Below, one piece after another: positions 27,071-35,531 of a stretch of 64,000 bases of DNA (the stretch's first letter is position 1; the number at the start of each line of letters is the position of its first letter). The notes under the pieces were generated by a model. The model was given only the letters and a program-made list of their open reading frames with translations. It ran no database searches and had not been told where the DNA came from. Origin of the DNA: Luteimonas marina (lineage in GTDB: Bacteria > Pseudomonadota > Gammaproteobacteria > Xanthomonadales > Xanthomonadaceae); NCBI RefSeq assembly GCF_007859325.1, contig NZ_VOHK01000001.1, positions 248,001 through 312,000 of the forward strand. The letters are read 5' to 3'. The position numbers and the translations under genes were made by a program.

Positions 27071-28620
27071 CACATCGGTCCGAAGAAGCTGCTGTCGACG
27101 ACCTCGCGGGACGCGCCGTCGTCGCTTTCGACGATGAAGCGGATGTCCTTGCGACCGGAGACGCCGTCGCGTGCGATCAGCACGACCGGAACGGAGACCA
27201 CGGCTTCGGCCTTCGCGTGCAGCGGGCCGTCATTGTCGCGCAGTTCGATGCCGTGCGTGGCCGATTCGACCGAAATGCGGAAATCGCGGTCGCGGTCGGA
27301 TTTGTTGACCAGCTTCAGCGTGTAGCCGTTCTCGATGGCGCCGTCGGCGGTCTCGCGGTACAGCGCGTTGCGGTCGCGCAGGGCCTCGACGATCAGGTCG
27401 CTGCGGGTGCCCACGCCCACCGCCCAGGCGACGATGCAGCCCAGCAGCAGCAGGCCGTAGACGAAGATCCGCGGACGCAGCACGCGCGTGGACTTGCCGT
27501 CGATCGCGTTCTGGGTGGAGTAGCGGATCAGGCCCTTGGGATAGCCGACCTTGGCCATCACCTCGTCGCAGGCGTCGATGCAGGCGCCGCAGGCGATGCA
27601 TTCGTACTGCAGGCCGTTGCGGATGTCGATGCCGGTGGGGCAGACCTGCACGCAGATCGTGCAGTCGATGCAGTCGCCCAGTGCTTCGGGCGCGAACTTC
27701 GGCAGCGGCTTCACCTCGCCCAGTTCGCCGTCCCAGGTGATCGTGCCGGTGGCGTGCGCGGCCTGCGTGGCCGCGGAAGGATGCTTTCCGGCGCGGAAGA
27801 CGTAATCGTAGGCGGTGGCCATGTCGAGCAGGCCGCGCGCGCGCCCGAGCACGCTGCCCAGGCCGCGCTTGCGCGGGCCGCGCGGTTCGCCGCGCATCGG
27901 GTCGTAGGCGATGATCAGGGTGTTGCGGTCGAACATCGCGCTCTGGAAGCGCGCGTAGGGGCACATGTACTTGCACACCTGCTCGCGCAGGAAGCCGGCG
28001 TTGCCCCAGGTGGCGAGCGCGTAGAACAGCACCCAGAAGGTTTCCCATCCGCCCCAGGACAGCGAGGGCAGGCGCGCGGCGAGTTCGGTGATCGGTGTGA
28101 AGAAGCCGACGAAGGTGAAGCCGGTCCACAGCGCGAACACCGCCCACAGCGCGTGCTTGGCGCCCTTGCGCAGCAGCTTCTCGCGCGTCCACGGCCCGGC
28201 GTCGAGCTTCATCCGCTTCGGCCGGTCGCCCTCGGTCCAGCGCTCCATCCACAGGAAGACCTCGGTCCACACCGTCTGCGGGCAGGCGTAGCCGCAGAAC
28301 AGCCGGCCGGCGAGTGCCGTGAAGAAGAACAGTGCCAGCGCGGCGATGATCAGCAGCAGCGCGAGAAACAAAAAGTCCTGCGGCCAGAAGGTCAGGCCGA
28401 AGACGTGGAACTTGCGCGCGGGCAGGTCGAACAGCACCGCCTGGCGGCCGTCCCAGCGCAGCCACGGGAACAGGTAGAACATGCCCAGCAGCCAGAACAC
28501 CGCCGCCACGCGCAGGCGGTTGAGCGGGCCGGAGACGTCGCGCGGATAGACCTTGCGCTCCTTGACGTAGAGCGAGTTGCCGCCCTCGTCGACGACGTCG
28601 ATGGGGATGCCGCGACTCAT
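27070..28620 (-). CDS. ccoG: cbb3 oxidase accessory iron-sulfur protein CcoG/RdxA
   Basis: CcoG, 516 aa, is a membrane ferredoxin proposed to reduce Cu(II) before delivery to CcoN. N-terminal helices contain the FCGYACPQTVWTEVF and CKYMCPYARFQ cysteine motifs. Then come two 4Fe-4S binding sites (CIDCTICVQVCPTG and ECIACGACIDACD), a last helix (IFVYGLLLLGCIVAWAVGV) and a periplasmic Ig-like domain (FRISVESATHGIELRDN). All hallmarks are intact. Confidence 0.95.
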   Translation of the reverse strand: MSRGIPIDVVDEGGNSLYVKERKVYPRDVSGPLNRLRVAAVFWLLGMFYLFPWLRWDGRQAVLFDLPARKFHVFGLTFWPQDFLFLALLLIIAALALFFFTALAGRLFCGYACPQTVWTEVFLWMERWTEGDRPKRMKLDAGPWTREKLLRKGAKHALWAVFALWTGFTFVGFFTPITELAARLPSLSWGGWETFWVLFYALATWGNAGFLREQVCKYMCPYARFQSAMFDRNTLIIAYDPMRGEPRGPRKRGLGSVLGRARGLLDMATAYDYVFRAGKHPSAATQAAHATGTITWDGELGEVKPLPKFAPEALGDCIDCTICVQVCPTGIDIRNGLQYECIACGACIDACDEVMAKVGYPKGLIRYSTQNAIDGKSTRVLRPRIFVYGLLLLGCIVAWAVGVGTRSDLIVEALRDRNALYRETADGAIENGYTLKLVNKSDRDRDFRISVESATHGIELRDNDGPLHAKAEAVVSVPVVLIARDGVSGRKDIRFIVESDDGASREVVDSSFFGPM

Positions 28621-28832
28621 TGCCCGTTACCGTCGGGTGGGGGCGGGGCGGTGCTGGCGGGAGGATCGTGGAGGACGGGATTCATTCGCTTGGCTCCACC
28701 GTGCGCTGCGCGGTGTGGCTGGAGATGCCGTGGTCGGCGGCCGGGATCAGTATGGGGACCGGTCGCCGCGGCAACAGCGACAGAATGTCCCAGGGGCTGC
28801 CGGACCAGCCGCGTCGCTTCGCCGTGCCCGCC
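28621..28832. other. Untranslated gap in the cco operon, 212 bp
   Basis: No convincing gene, palindromic repeat or FNR box is visible. It is the only sizeable gap within the cco run and could hold an internal promoter for ccoG-H-I-S. Confidence 0.5.
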
Positions 28833-29129
28833 TCATTCCGGCGGCAGTCCGCGGTTGAAGCGACTCGACGGCCGCAGCAGGATCCAGGTGAACAGGCTCG
28901 ACGAGGCGGTTGCCAGCCAGAACATGAAGAAGCCGAGGGTGTAGCCGAGTTCGCGCGTGAGCGGCAGGTCGGGGAAGGTCATGTCGCGCAGTTCGATCGG
29001 GTCGATGAAGGCGAAGAACACCATCGTGCACACGCCCGCGGCGAAGAAGCTCGGCCACGCGATCGCCCCCACCCGCTGCGCCATCGGGCGCGGCGGGTGG
29101 TCGAAGCGCGGCTCGGTGAAATCGGTCAT
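28833..29129 (-). CDS. Two-TM membrane protein inside the cco operon, unknown function
   Basis: The 98-residue protein (MTDFTEPRFDHPPRPMAQRV...) has two membrane helices (AWPSFFAAGVCTMVFFAFI and YTLGFFMFWLATASSSLFTWILL) separated by a short loop with ELRDMTFP. I do not recognise it as a standard cco gene. It overlaps ccoP by 4 bp and precedes ccoG, which makes it a candidate extra assembly or stability factor of the oxidase. Confidence 0.8.
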   Translation of the reverse strand: MTDFTEPRFDHPPRPMAQRVGAIAWPSFFAAGVCTMVFFAFIDPIELRDMTFPDLPLTRELGYTLGFFMFWLATASSSLFTWILLRPSSRFNRGLPPE

Positions 29130-30070
29130 GGCATTCCGGGAGGGGCCTCGGTCCCCCCCGAGTTTGACAGCGACCAGACGTAGGCCGCCACCAGCCGCGC
29201 GCGGGTCTCGCCGAGCAGGTCGCGGTGCGCGGGCATGCTGCCGTGGCGGCCGTCGACGATGGTCTTGCGGATGCTGTCGAGCGTGTTCGGGTACAGGGTG
29301 TTGCGCACGGTCAGGTCGGGCGCGCCGAGGTCCTGGTTGCCCTTGCCCTCGGGGCCGTGGCAGGCCACGCACAGGCTGTCGAAGTACTTCTTGCCGCGCG
29401 CGGCCATGTAGTCGTTGCGCAGCGTGGCCTCGATGTCGTCCGTGCGCAGCGCGCGCACGTAGGCCGCGGCCTGGGTGATGGAGACGTCGCCGCCGATGCC
29501 CTGCATCACCGTGCCCAGCGGCGGCATGACGCCCTCGCGGCCGTCGAGCACCGTGGCCAGGATCTGCGCGGGCTCGCCGCCCCAGTTCCAGGTGTCGTCG
29601 GTCAGGTTGGGATAGCCGGGCGCGCCCTGCGCCGACGAGCCGTGGCAGGCGGCGCAGGTGTTGGCGAAGATCGATCGGCCCAGTTCCATCGCGGCCGGGT
29701 CACCGGCCAGCTGGGCGAAGGGCCGGTCGGCGTACACGCCGAAGGTTTCCTCGAGCTGCGCATCGCGGCGCGCCTTCTCGAGGTCGTGTTCGCCGGCCGA
29801 GGTCCAGCCGCTGGTGCCGGCGAAGTTGCCGAAGCCGGGATACCAGACCAGGTAGCCGATGCTGAAGAGGATGGTGAGGTAGAACAGGTTGATCCACCAC
29901 TTCGGCAGCGGCTTGTTGTATTCGGTGATGTCGCCATCCCAGATGTGGCTGGTGTCTTCCGGCTTCGGGTCGCCGGGGCGGCGGCGCGCGGTCCACATCA
30001 GCAGCCAGGCGCAGCCGCCGATGTTGAGCACGACGAGGAAGATGACGTACCACGACCACGCGTTGCTCAC
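29126..30070 (-). CDS. ccoP: cbb3 cytochrome oxidase dihaem subunit CcoP
   Basis: CcoP, 314 aa, delivers electrons to CcoO/CcoN. There is an N-terminal FixP-type domain with two helices around DGDITEYNKPLPKWWINLFYLTI, then two cytochrome c modules with CAACH and CVACH haem motifs. The methionine ligand regions are GVMPPLG and HGSMPAH. The start is GTG at 30070 ([11 protein letters not shown]), overlapping ccoQ by 4 bp; no ATG is suitably placed. Confidence 0.95.
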   Translation of the reverse strand: MSNAWSWYVIFLVVLNIGGCAWLLMWTARRRPGDPKPEDTSHIWDGDITEYNKPLPKWWINLFYLTILFSIGYLVWYPGFGNFAGTSGWTSAGEHDLEKARRDAQLEETFGVYADRPFAQLAGDPAAMELGRSIFANTCAACHGSSAQGAPGYPNLTDDTWNWGGEPAQILATVLDGREGVMPPLGTVMQGIGGDVSITQAAAYVRALRTDDIEATLRNDYMAARGKKYFDSLCVACHGPEGKGNQDLGAPDLTVRNTLYPNTLDSIRKTIVDGRHGSMPAHRDLLGETRARLVAAYVWSLSNSGGTEAPPGMP

Positions 30071-30204
30071 GGCGCCTCCCCGTCGTCGGACAGCGGCAGT
30101 CGCGCCGCGGCGTCGAAGTCGCGCTTGCGCTTCGGGCTCCAGGCCCAGATCCAGCCGCCGATGAAGCACAGCAGCAGGATCGCGGTGACGATGCCGGAGA
30201 TCAT
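30067..30204 (-). CDS. ccoQ: cbb3 oxidase small subunit CcoQ/FixQ
   Basis: This is a 45-residue single-helix subunit: [20 protein letters not shown] followed by [21 protein letters not shown], the typical CcoQ tail. It overlaps ccoO and ccoP by 4 bp on each side. Confidence 0.93.
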   Translation of the reverse strand: MISGIVTAILLLCFIGGWIWAWSPKRKRDFDAAARLPLSDDGEAP

Positions 30205-30839
30205 CGGGCTTGTCCTCCCTTGGGTGCGTGTCGGCCCAGGCCCTGCAGGTAGGCGACCACGGCGTCGAGTTCGCTCTTGCCGGCCAGCGCCTCGGGCGCC
30301 TGGGCGAGGTCCTCGTCGCTGTACGGGTCGCCGAGCCGCTTGAGCGCGCGCATGTTGCGCAGCGTCTGGTCGCGGTCGACGCCGCGCTCGGCCAGCCAGG
30401 GGTAGGCGGGCATGTTCGATTCGGGCACCACGTCGCGCGGGTTGATCAGGTGCACGCGGTGCCAGTCGTCGGAGTAGCGGCCGCCGATGCGGGCCAGGTC
30501 CGGGCCGGTGCGCTTGCTGCCCCACTGGAACGGGCGGTCGTAGACCGACTCGCCGGCCAGCGAATAGTGGCCGTAGCGTTCGGACTCGAAGCGCAGCGTG
30601 CGCACCATCTGCGAGTGGCAGTTGTAGCAGCCCTCGCGGACGTAGACGTCGCGGCCGGCGAGTTCGAGCGCGGGGTAGGGCTTGACGCCCGGCAGCGGCT
30701 CGATCGCCTCGGCCTGGTACATCAGCGGCACGATCTCGGCCAGGCCGCCGAAGGACACCACCACCGCGATCAGCACCGCCATCAGGCCGATGTTCTTCTC
30801 GACCTTCTCGTGGGCGTTGGGGTTTCCGTTCCCGCTCAT
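30201..30839 (-). CDS. ccoO: cbb3 oxidase monohaem subunit CcoO
   Basis: CcoO, 212 aa, is anchored by an N-terminal helix ([24 protein letters not shown]) and carries one haem c at [18 protein letters not shown]. The partner segment is [22 protein letters not shown], with the axial-Met region in [16 protein letters not shown]. It starts at ATG 30839 in an ATGA overlap with ccoN. Confidence 0.96.
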   Translation of the reverse strand: MSGNGNPNAHEKVEKNIGLMAVLIAVVVSFGGLAEIVPLMYQAEAIEPLPGVKPYPALELAGRDVYVREGCYNCHSQMVRTLRFESERYGHYSLAGESVYDRPFQWGSKRTGPDLARIGGRYSDDWHRVHLINPRDVVPESNMPAYPWLAERGVDRDQTLRNMRALKRLGDPYSDEDLAQAPEALAGKSELDAVVAYLQGLGRHAPKGGQAR

Positions 30840-32311
30840 GCCTGGCCTCCTGCGCGGGCCTGCGCAGGCGCGATGGCCTGGCTGGGGTCGGGGGGCAGCA
30901 CCGGCTGGTCGGCGGCGACCGCCTGTCCCATCCTGTAGGTCTTCCACATGTTCAATACCATCAGCAGCATGCCGGCCAGCACCACCACGCCGCCGAGCAG
31001 GCGCACGAAGTAGTAGGGGTAGGTGGCGTTGAGGGCTTCGACGAAGCTGTAGGTCAGCGTGCCGTCGTCGTTGGTGGCGCGCCACATCAGGCCCTGCATC
31101 ACGCCGGCGATCCACATCGAGGCGATGTACAGCACCACGCCGACGGTGTGCAGCCAGAAGTGGGTGTCGATCCACTTGGTCGAGTACATCTCGCGCAGGC
31201 CGAGCAGGCGCGGCAGCAGCGCGTAGATCGAGCCGATCGAGATCATCGCCACCCAGCCCAGCGCGCCGGCGTGGACGTGGCCGACCGTCCAGTCGGTGTA
31301 GTGCGACAGCGAGTTGACGGTCTTGATCGACATCATCGGCCCCTCGAAGGTGGCGATCATGTAGAAGCTGATCGCGACGATGAGGAACTTCAGGATCGGA
31401 TCGGTGCGCAGTTTGTGCCACACCCCCGACAGGGTCATGATGCCGTTCATCGCGCCGCCCCAGCTCGGCGCCAGCAGGATCAGCGAGAACACCATGCCCA
31501 CCGACTGCGCCCAGTCGGGCAGCGCGGTGTACTGCAGGTGGTGCGGGCCGGCCCACATGTACACCGCGATCAGCGCCCAGAAGTGCACGATCGACAGCCG
31601 GTAGGAGTACACCGGGCGCCCGGCCTGCTTGGGCACGAAGTAGTACATCATCCCGAGGAAACCCGCGGTCAGCAGGAAGCCGACCGCGTTGTGGCCGTAC
31701 CACCACTGCACCATCGCGTCGACGGCGCCGCTGTAGACCGGGTAGGACTTGGCCAGCCCGGACGGGATCGAGATGTTGTTGACGATGTGCAGCAGGGCGA
31801 TGGCGATGATGTAGGCGGCGTAGAACCAGTTGGCCACGTAGATGTGCTTGACCTTGCGGATCGCGATGGTGCCGAGGAACAGCACCGCGTAGGCCACCCA
31901 GACCACCGTGATCAGCAGGTCGATCGGCCACTCCAGCTCCGCGTATTCCTTGCCCTGGGTCCAGCCCAGCGGCAGGGTGATCGCGGCGGCCACGATCACC
32001 GCCTGCCAGCCCCAGAACACGAAGGCCGCCAGCTTGTCGGAGATCAGCCGCACGTGGCAGGTGCGCTGGACCACGTGCAGGCTGGTGGCGAACAGGGCGC
32101 AGCCGCCGAAGGCGAAGATCACCGCATTGGTGTGCAGCGGGCGCAGGCGGCCGTAGCTGAGCCAGGAAATGCCGTGGGTCAGGTCCGGCCAGTACAGCTG
32201 GGCGGCGATGACCACGCCCACCAGCATGCCGACCACGCCCCAGACCACGGTCATCACCGCGAACTGGCGCACCACCTTGTCGTTGTATGTCGTTGCCGCG
32301 GCCTGCTGCAT
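30836..32311 (-). CDS. ccoN: cbb3 oxidase catalytic subunit CcoN
   Basis: CcoN, 491 aa, is the high-affinity haem-copper oxidase core that reduces O2 under microaerobic conditions. It has about twelve helices. Metal-ligand histidines are in [43 protein letters not shown] (Cu-B His pair) and [13 protein letters not shown]. The cross-link Tyr region ([13 protein letters not shown]) is present. The start [11 protein letters not shown] at 32311 fits the family. A perfect FNR box is centred 67 bp upstream; the predicted -10 is TACCCT with a ~26-nt leader. Confidence 0.97.
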   Translation of the reverse strand: MQQAAATTYNDKVVRQFAVMTVVWGVVGMLVGVVIAAQLYWPDLTHGISWLSYGRLRPLHTNAVIFAFGGCALFATSLHVVQRTCHVRLISDKLAAFVFWGWQAVIVAAAITLPLGWTQGKEYAELEWPIDLLITVVWVAYAVLFLGTIAIRKVKHIYVANWFYAAYIIAIALLHIVNNISIPSGLAKSYPVYSGAVDAMVQWWYGHNAVGFLLTAGFLGMMYYFVPKQAGRPVYSYRLSIVHFWALIAVYMWAGPHHLQYTALPDWAQSVGMVFSLILLAPSWGGAMNGIMTLSGVWHKLRTDPILKFLIVAISFYMIATFEGPMMSIKTVNSLSHYTDWTVGHVHAGALGWVAMISIGSIYALLPRLLGLREMYSTKWIDTHFWLHTVGVVLYIASMWIAGVMQGLMWRATNDDGTLTYSFVEALNATYPYYFVRLLGGVVVLAGMLLMVLNMWKTYRMGQAVAADQPVLPPDPSQAIAPAQARAGGQA

Positions 32312-32371
32312 GGGCCATCCCCGGGGGTATCGATCGGCGCGAAGGGTAGTCCGGCCGGCCCCCGGGCGTCG

Positions 32372-32385
32372 TTGATCTGGATCAA
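32372..32385 (-). promoter_or_regulatory. Perfect FNR/Anr box upstream of ccoN
   Basis: TTGATctggATCAA is an exact match to the TTGAT-N4-ATCAA consensus. A TACCCT hexamer at 32343-32348 (minus strand) lies at the -10 of a class II promoter. Confidence 0.9.
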
Positions 32386-32475
32386 GGTGGTCCGGGCGGC
32401 GTTCGTGCAAGGCTCCACAATCCCGGGGATCCGGCAGGCCCCGATCTCCTGCGGGGATTGGGCCGGGCCGGCGGC

Positions 32476-32489
32476 TTGATCCGGGTCAA
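32476..32489 (+). promoter_or_regulatory. FNR/Anr-type box upstream of hemN
   Basis: TTGATccggGTCAA, one mismatch from consensus. Its centre is 42.5 bp before the A of the hemN ATG, and GATACT at 32512-32517 sits exactly at the -10. That gives a predicted transcription start one base before the ATG. Confidence 0.85.
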
Positions 32490-32524
32490 GGCGGGCCCCG
32501 GACGACCTTCGGATACTGCCGCCC

Positions 32525-33940
32525 ATGCAGACGAGCTCTCCCGTCATCCCCGAGCGGAACTGGCGTTTCGACGCCGGCCTGCTGCGCCGCTACGACCGGC
32601 CGGGGCCGCGCTACACCTCGTACCCGACCGCGCCGAACTTCGCCGAGGGTTTCGGCGAGGTCGATTTCCGCGACATCGCCCGGCGCAGCAACGAGGACCC
32701 GATCCCGCGCCAGATCTCGCTGTACGTGCACATCCCCTATTGCCAGAGCCCCTGCTTCTACTGCGGCTGCAACCGGGTCATCACCCGCGACGAGGCGAAG
32801 GGCCGCATCTACCTCGACCGCCTGCAGCGCGAGATCGCCCTGGTCGCGCCGCTGTTCGACCGCGACCGCGAAGTGGTGCAGCTGCACCTGGGCGGCGGCA
32901 CCCCCAACTTCCTCGCCCCGCGCCTGCTGGGCGAACTGGTCGGCAGCCTCGGCCGCCAGTTCAGCTTCAGCCACGCGCTGGACCGCGACTTCTCGATCGA
33001 GCTGGACCCGCGCTTCGTCACCCCGGCCGACGTCGAGGTGCTGTCGGCGATCGGCTTCAACCGCACCAGCCTCGGCGTGCAGGACTTCGATCCCGAAGTG
33101 CAGAAGGCGGTCAACCGCGAGCAGGGGATCGACGAAACCCTCGCCATCATCGACGCCTGCCGCCGCTTCGGCATGCGCTCGGTGAACGTCGACCTGATCT
33201 ACGGCCTGCCGAAGCAGACCCTGGCCGGCTTCGCGCGCACGCTCGACACCGTGATCGCCGCGCGTCCCGACCGGCTGGCGATCTACGGCTACGCGCACAT
33301 GCCGCGGCTGTTCAAGGCGCAGAAGCAGATCCGCGACGAGGACCTGCCGAGCGCCGAGGGCAAGCTCGCGCTGCTGGAGCTGGCGGTGCAGCGGCTGGGC
33401 GACGCCGGCTACGAATACATCGGCATGGACCACTTCGCGCTGCCCGGCGACGAGCTGGCCCGCGCCCAGCGCGAGGGCAGCCTGCACCGCAATTTCATGG
33501 GCTACACCACCCACGCCCAGACCGACCTGGTCGGCTTCGGCGTGAGCGCGATCAGCCACGTCGGCGACAGCTTCACCCAGAACCACCGCGACCTGCCGTC
33601 GTGGGAGGCCGCGGTCGACGCGGGGCGCCTGCCGATCTGGCGCGGCCTGATGCTGGGCAACGACGACGTGCTGCGCGCCGACCTGATCCAGCAGCTGATG
33701 TGCCGGGGCGAGATCGACGTACGTCGCGTGGAGAAGGCCTACGGCATCGATTTCGGCGAGTACTTCGCCGACGCGCTGGACGCGCTGCGCCCGCTGCAGG
33801 ACGACGGCCTGGTGCAGTGCCCGCCGGGAACGATCCGCGCCACGCCCCGCGGGCGCGCGCTGTTGCGTATCATTGCCATGTGCTTCGACCGGTATCTCGG
33901 GAATCCCGCGGAAGGAGTGCGCTATTCCCGGACCATCTGA
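32525..33940 (+). CDS. hemN: Oxygen-independent coproporphyrinogen III oxidase
   Basis: HemN, 471 aa, is the radical-SAM enzyme that decarboxylates coproporphyrinogen III without O2. The 4Fe-4S site is in YCQSPCFYCGCNRVI. LHLGGGTPNFL and SLGVQDFDPEVQKAVNREQ are typical, and the C-terminal HemN domain ends with ATPRGRALLRIIAMCFDRYL. The start region MQTSSPVIPERNWRFDAGLLRRYDRPGPRYTSYPTA fits E. coli HemN. The transcript is predicted to be essentially leaderless (see the FNR box at 32476). Confidence 0.97.
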   Translation: MQTSSPVIPERNWRFDAGLLRRYDRPGPRYTSYPTAPNFAEGFGEVDFRDIARRSNEDPIPRQISLYVHIPYCQSPCFYCGCNRVITRDEAKGRIYLDRLQREIALVAPLFDRDREVVQLHLGGGTPNFLAPRLLGELVGSLGRQFSFSHALDRDFSIELDPRFVTPADVEVLSAIGFNRTSLGVQDFDPEVQKAVNREQGIDETLAIIDACRRFGMRSVNVDLIYGLPKQTLAGFARTLDTVIAARPDRLAIYGYAHMPRLFKAQKQIRDEDLPSAEGKLALLELAVQRLGDAGYEYIGMDHFALPGDELARAQREGSLHRNFMGYTTHAQTDLVGFGVSAISHVGDSFTQNHRDLPSWEAAVDAGRLPIWRGLMLGNDDVLRADLIQQLMCRGEIDVRRVEKAYGIDFGEYFADALDALRPLQDDGLVQCPPGTIRATPRGRALLRIIAMCFDRYLGNPAEGVRYSRTI

Positions 33941-33962
33941 AGCGTCAGGCAGGACAGCAAGC

Positions 33963-34715
33963 GTGCGCGAGCCACCATTGACAGTGCTGTCCGGGACACC
34001 GATCGCGGACGACGGTGACGAATTCACCTTCTGCAGCACCTGCGCCTTCTCGGCGGCCTGCCTGTCGGAGGGCTACGACAAGAGCCAGCTGCGCGACCTG
34101 CACGTGCTGGTCGAGCACGTCGGCCCGTTCCGCGAAGGCGACCACGTCTTCCGCGAGGGCGATCCGTTCAACGCCATCGCCGCGGTGCGCGCCGGCACGG
34201 TCAAGACCTACGTCAACGACGCCAGCGGCCGCGAGCAGGTGCTGGGCTTCTTCCTGCCGGGCGAGGTGATCGGCCTCAACGCCATCGCCAGCTCGCGCTA
34301 TCCGTGCAACGCGGTGGCGCTGGACACGGTGACGCTGTGCCGGTTCTCGTTCCCGATGATGGCCACGCTCGCCAGCCGCATGCCCGGCCTGCAGCGGCAC
34401 CTGTTCAACCTGCTCAGCCAGGACATCGGCAAGGCCTCGCTGCTGTCGGGCAACTTCACCGCCGACGAACGCCTGGCCGCGTTCCTGGTGATGCTGTCGC
34501 GCCGCTTCGCCGAGCGCGGCTTCTCGCCGAACCGGATGCGGCTGACGATGGCGCGCACCGACATCGCCAACTACCTGCGCCTGGCGCCGGAAACGGTCAG
34601 CCGCGTCCTGCGCCGCCTGCAGGACGAAGGCGTGCTGAAGGTCGACCGCCGCGACATGGAGATCCTGCAGCCGGCCGTGCTGGACGAACTGGCCCACCAC
34701 GTCCTGCGCGACTGA
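33963..34715 (+). CDS. fnr: FNR/Anr-type oxygen-responsive regulator
   Basis: This 250-residue Crp/Fnr protein has the 4Fe-4S ligands of true FNR: Cys24, Cys27 and Cys33 in FCSTCAFSAACL and Cys115 in SSRYPCNAV. The effector domain carries REGDPFNAIAAVRAG and the HTH reads LAPETVSRVLRRLQDEG, whose ETVSR recognition helix binds TTGAT half-sites. It is thus the likely user of the seven boxes in this window. The GTG start at 33963 follows the hemN stop by 22 bp with an aggaca site, so it is cotranscribed with hemN and would be autoregulated. Confidence 0.95.
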   Translation: MREPPLTVLSGTPIADDGDEFTFCSTCAFSAACLSEGYDKSQLRDLHVLVEHVGPFREGDHVFREGDPFNAIAAVRAGTVKTYVNDASGREQVLGFFLPGEVIGLNAIASSRYPCNAVALDTVTLCRFSFPMMATLASRMPGLQRHLFNLLSQDIGKASLLSGNFTADERLAAFLVMLSRRFAERGFSPNRMRLTMARTDIANYLRLAPETVSRVLRRLQDEGVLKVDRRDMEILQPAVLDELAHHVLRD

Positions 34716-34725
34716 CCCGCTTTCG

Positions 34726-34764
34726 CTCCCTCCCCCGCTTGCGGGGGAGGGTTGGGGAGGGGGT
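34726..34764. repeat. Family F palindrome after fnr
   Basis: CTCCCTCCCCCGCTTGCGGG continuing into GGGAGGGTTGGGGAGGGGG; a strong hairpin between convergent fnr and the CopD-like gene, probably a terminator. Sister copies are at 35321 and 37833. Confidence 0.8.
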
Positions 34765-34805
34765 GCTTTTCGCGACGCAAGCAGGGGAGGCGCCAAACCC
34801 CTGCA

Positions 34806-35249
34806 TCACCAGCCCAGGTGGAACATCCCCTTGGCCAGCAGCACGATCCCCACCATGTGCCAGAACAGGCTCAGGTGCAGCCGGCGCGACACGCTGCCCA
34901 GCAGGCGCCCGCGCCGCTGCAGCCACATCGCGGTGGCGAAATGCCCGGCCACGCCCAGCGCCAGTGCGATCTTGAGCGTCAGCATCAGCGCGAACCCGCT
35001 GGAGAACGGCTGCGCCAGCGCCGCCCGGTACTGCCAGGCCATGCCGATCCCGCTGCCGTAGAGCACCAGCAGCACCCACGGCATGATCCGGCGCGCGCGC
35101 CGGCCGATGCCGGCCTCGACCAGGTGCATGGCGTTCTTCGGCACGTGCCGGCGCACCTTGTCGAGGATCAGCACCTCGAAGAACACCGTGCCCACGAACA
35201 GCAGCGCGGCGAACAGGTGCAGGAGTAGCAGGATGGCGTAAGGGCGCAT
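34806..35249 (-). CDS. CopD-like four-helix membrane protein
   Basis: The 147-residue protein has four membrane helices with conserved-looking histidines (ILLLLHLFAALLFVGTVFFEV; MPWVLLVLYGSGIGMAWQY; LKIALALGVAGHFATAMWL; LFWHMVGIVLLAKGMFHLGW). This resembles CopD-family and cytochrome-b-like small membrane proteins. A copper or haem role is inference. An FNR-type box is centred 44.5 bp upstream of its ATG, so it probably belongs to the low-oxygen regulon, again with almost no leader. Confidence 0.75.
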   Translation of the reverse strand: MRPYAILLLLHLFAALLFVGTVFFEVLILDKVRRHVPKNAMHLVEAGIGRRARRIMPWVLLVLYGSGIGMAWQYRAALAQPFSSGFALMLTLKIALALGVAGHFATAMWLQRRGRLLGSVSRRLHLSLFWHMVGIVLLAKGMFHLGW

Positions 35250-35286
35250 GGCAAGACCATGCTGATGTCGCGCGATTGGCGGTGCG

Positions 35287-35300
35287 ATGACCTGGATCAA
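35287..35300 (-). promoter_or_regulatory. FNR-type box upstream of the CopD-like gene
   Basis: On the minus strand TTGATccagGTCAT (two mismatches). A class II start would fall at 35252, three bases before the ATG at 35249, with CAGCAT as the -10. Confidence 0.65.
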
Positions 35301-35320
35301 GGGGAGCATTGGCGCGTTGG

Positions 35321-35370
35321 CCCCCACCCCAGCCCTCCCCCGCAAGCGGGGGAGGGTTGGGGTGGGGGTG
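35321..35370. repeat. Family F palindrome
   Basis: CCCCCACCCCAGCCCTCCCC ... GGGAGGGTTGGGGTGGGGG is a 50-bp near-perfect inverted repeat between the CopD-like gene and norB. Confidence 0.85.
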
Positions 35371-35461
35371 AGTCAGCGACAGTCCCCCATCAGCAAACCC
35401 GTAAAAAAGCACCCGGAAGAAGGACCCGTTCGAGGGCAGGCGACCACCGCCCGCCTTCGGC

Positions 35462-35475
35462 TTGACGCAGGTCAA
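35462..35475 (+). promoter_or_regulatory. FNR/Dnr-type box upstream of norB
   Basis: TTGACgcagGTCAA is a perfect palindrome of the TTGAC type. The class II start is 35510 with GACCAT (35498-35503) as the -10, which overlaps the upstream candidate ATG at 35502 and decides for the start at 35532. Confidence 0.85.
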
Positions 35476-35531
35476 GGTCGCCCGCACCCGCCCGCAAGAC
35501 CATGCCGCGGACCCTGCAAGAGGCCCGCAAG

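Noticed and set aside
35502-35531. norB start at ATG 35502 (MPRTLQEARK)
   Set aside because: This ATG lies in the predicted -10 (GACCAT); the ATG at 35532 has an AAGAGG site and a normal membrane-anchor start.
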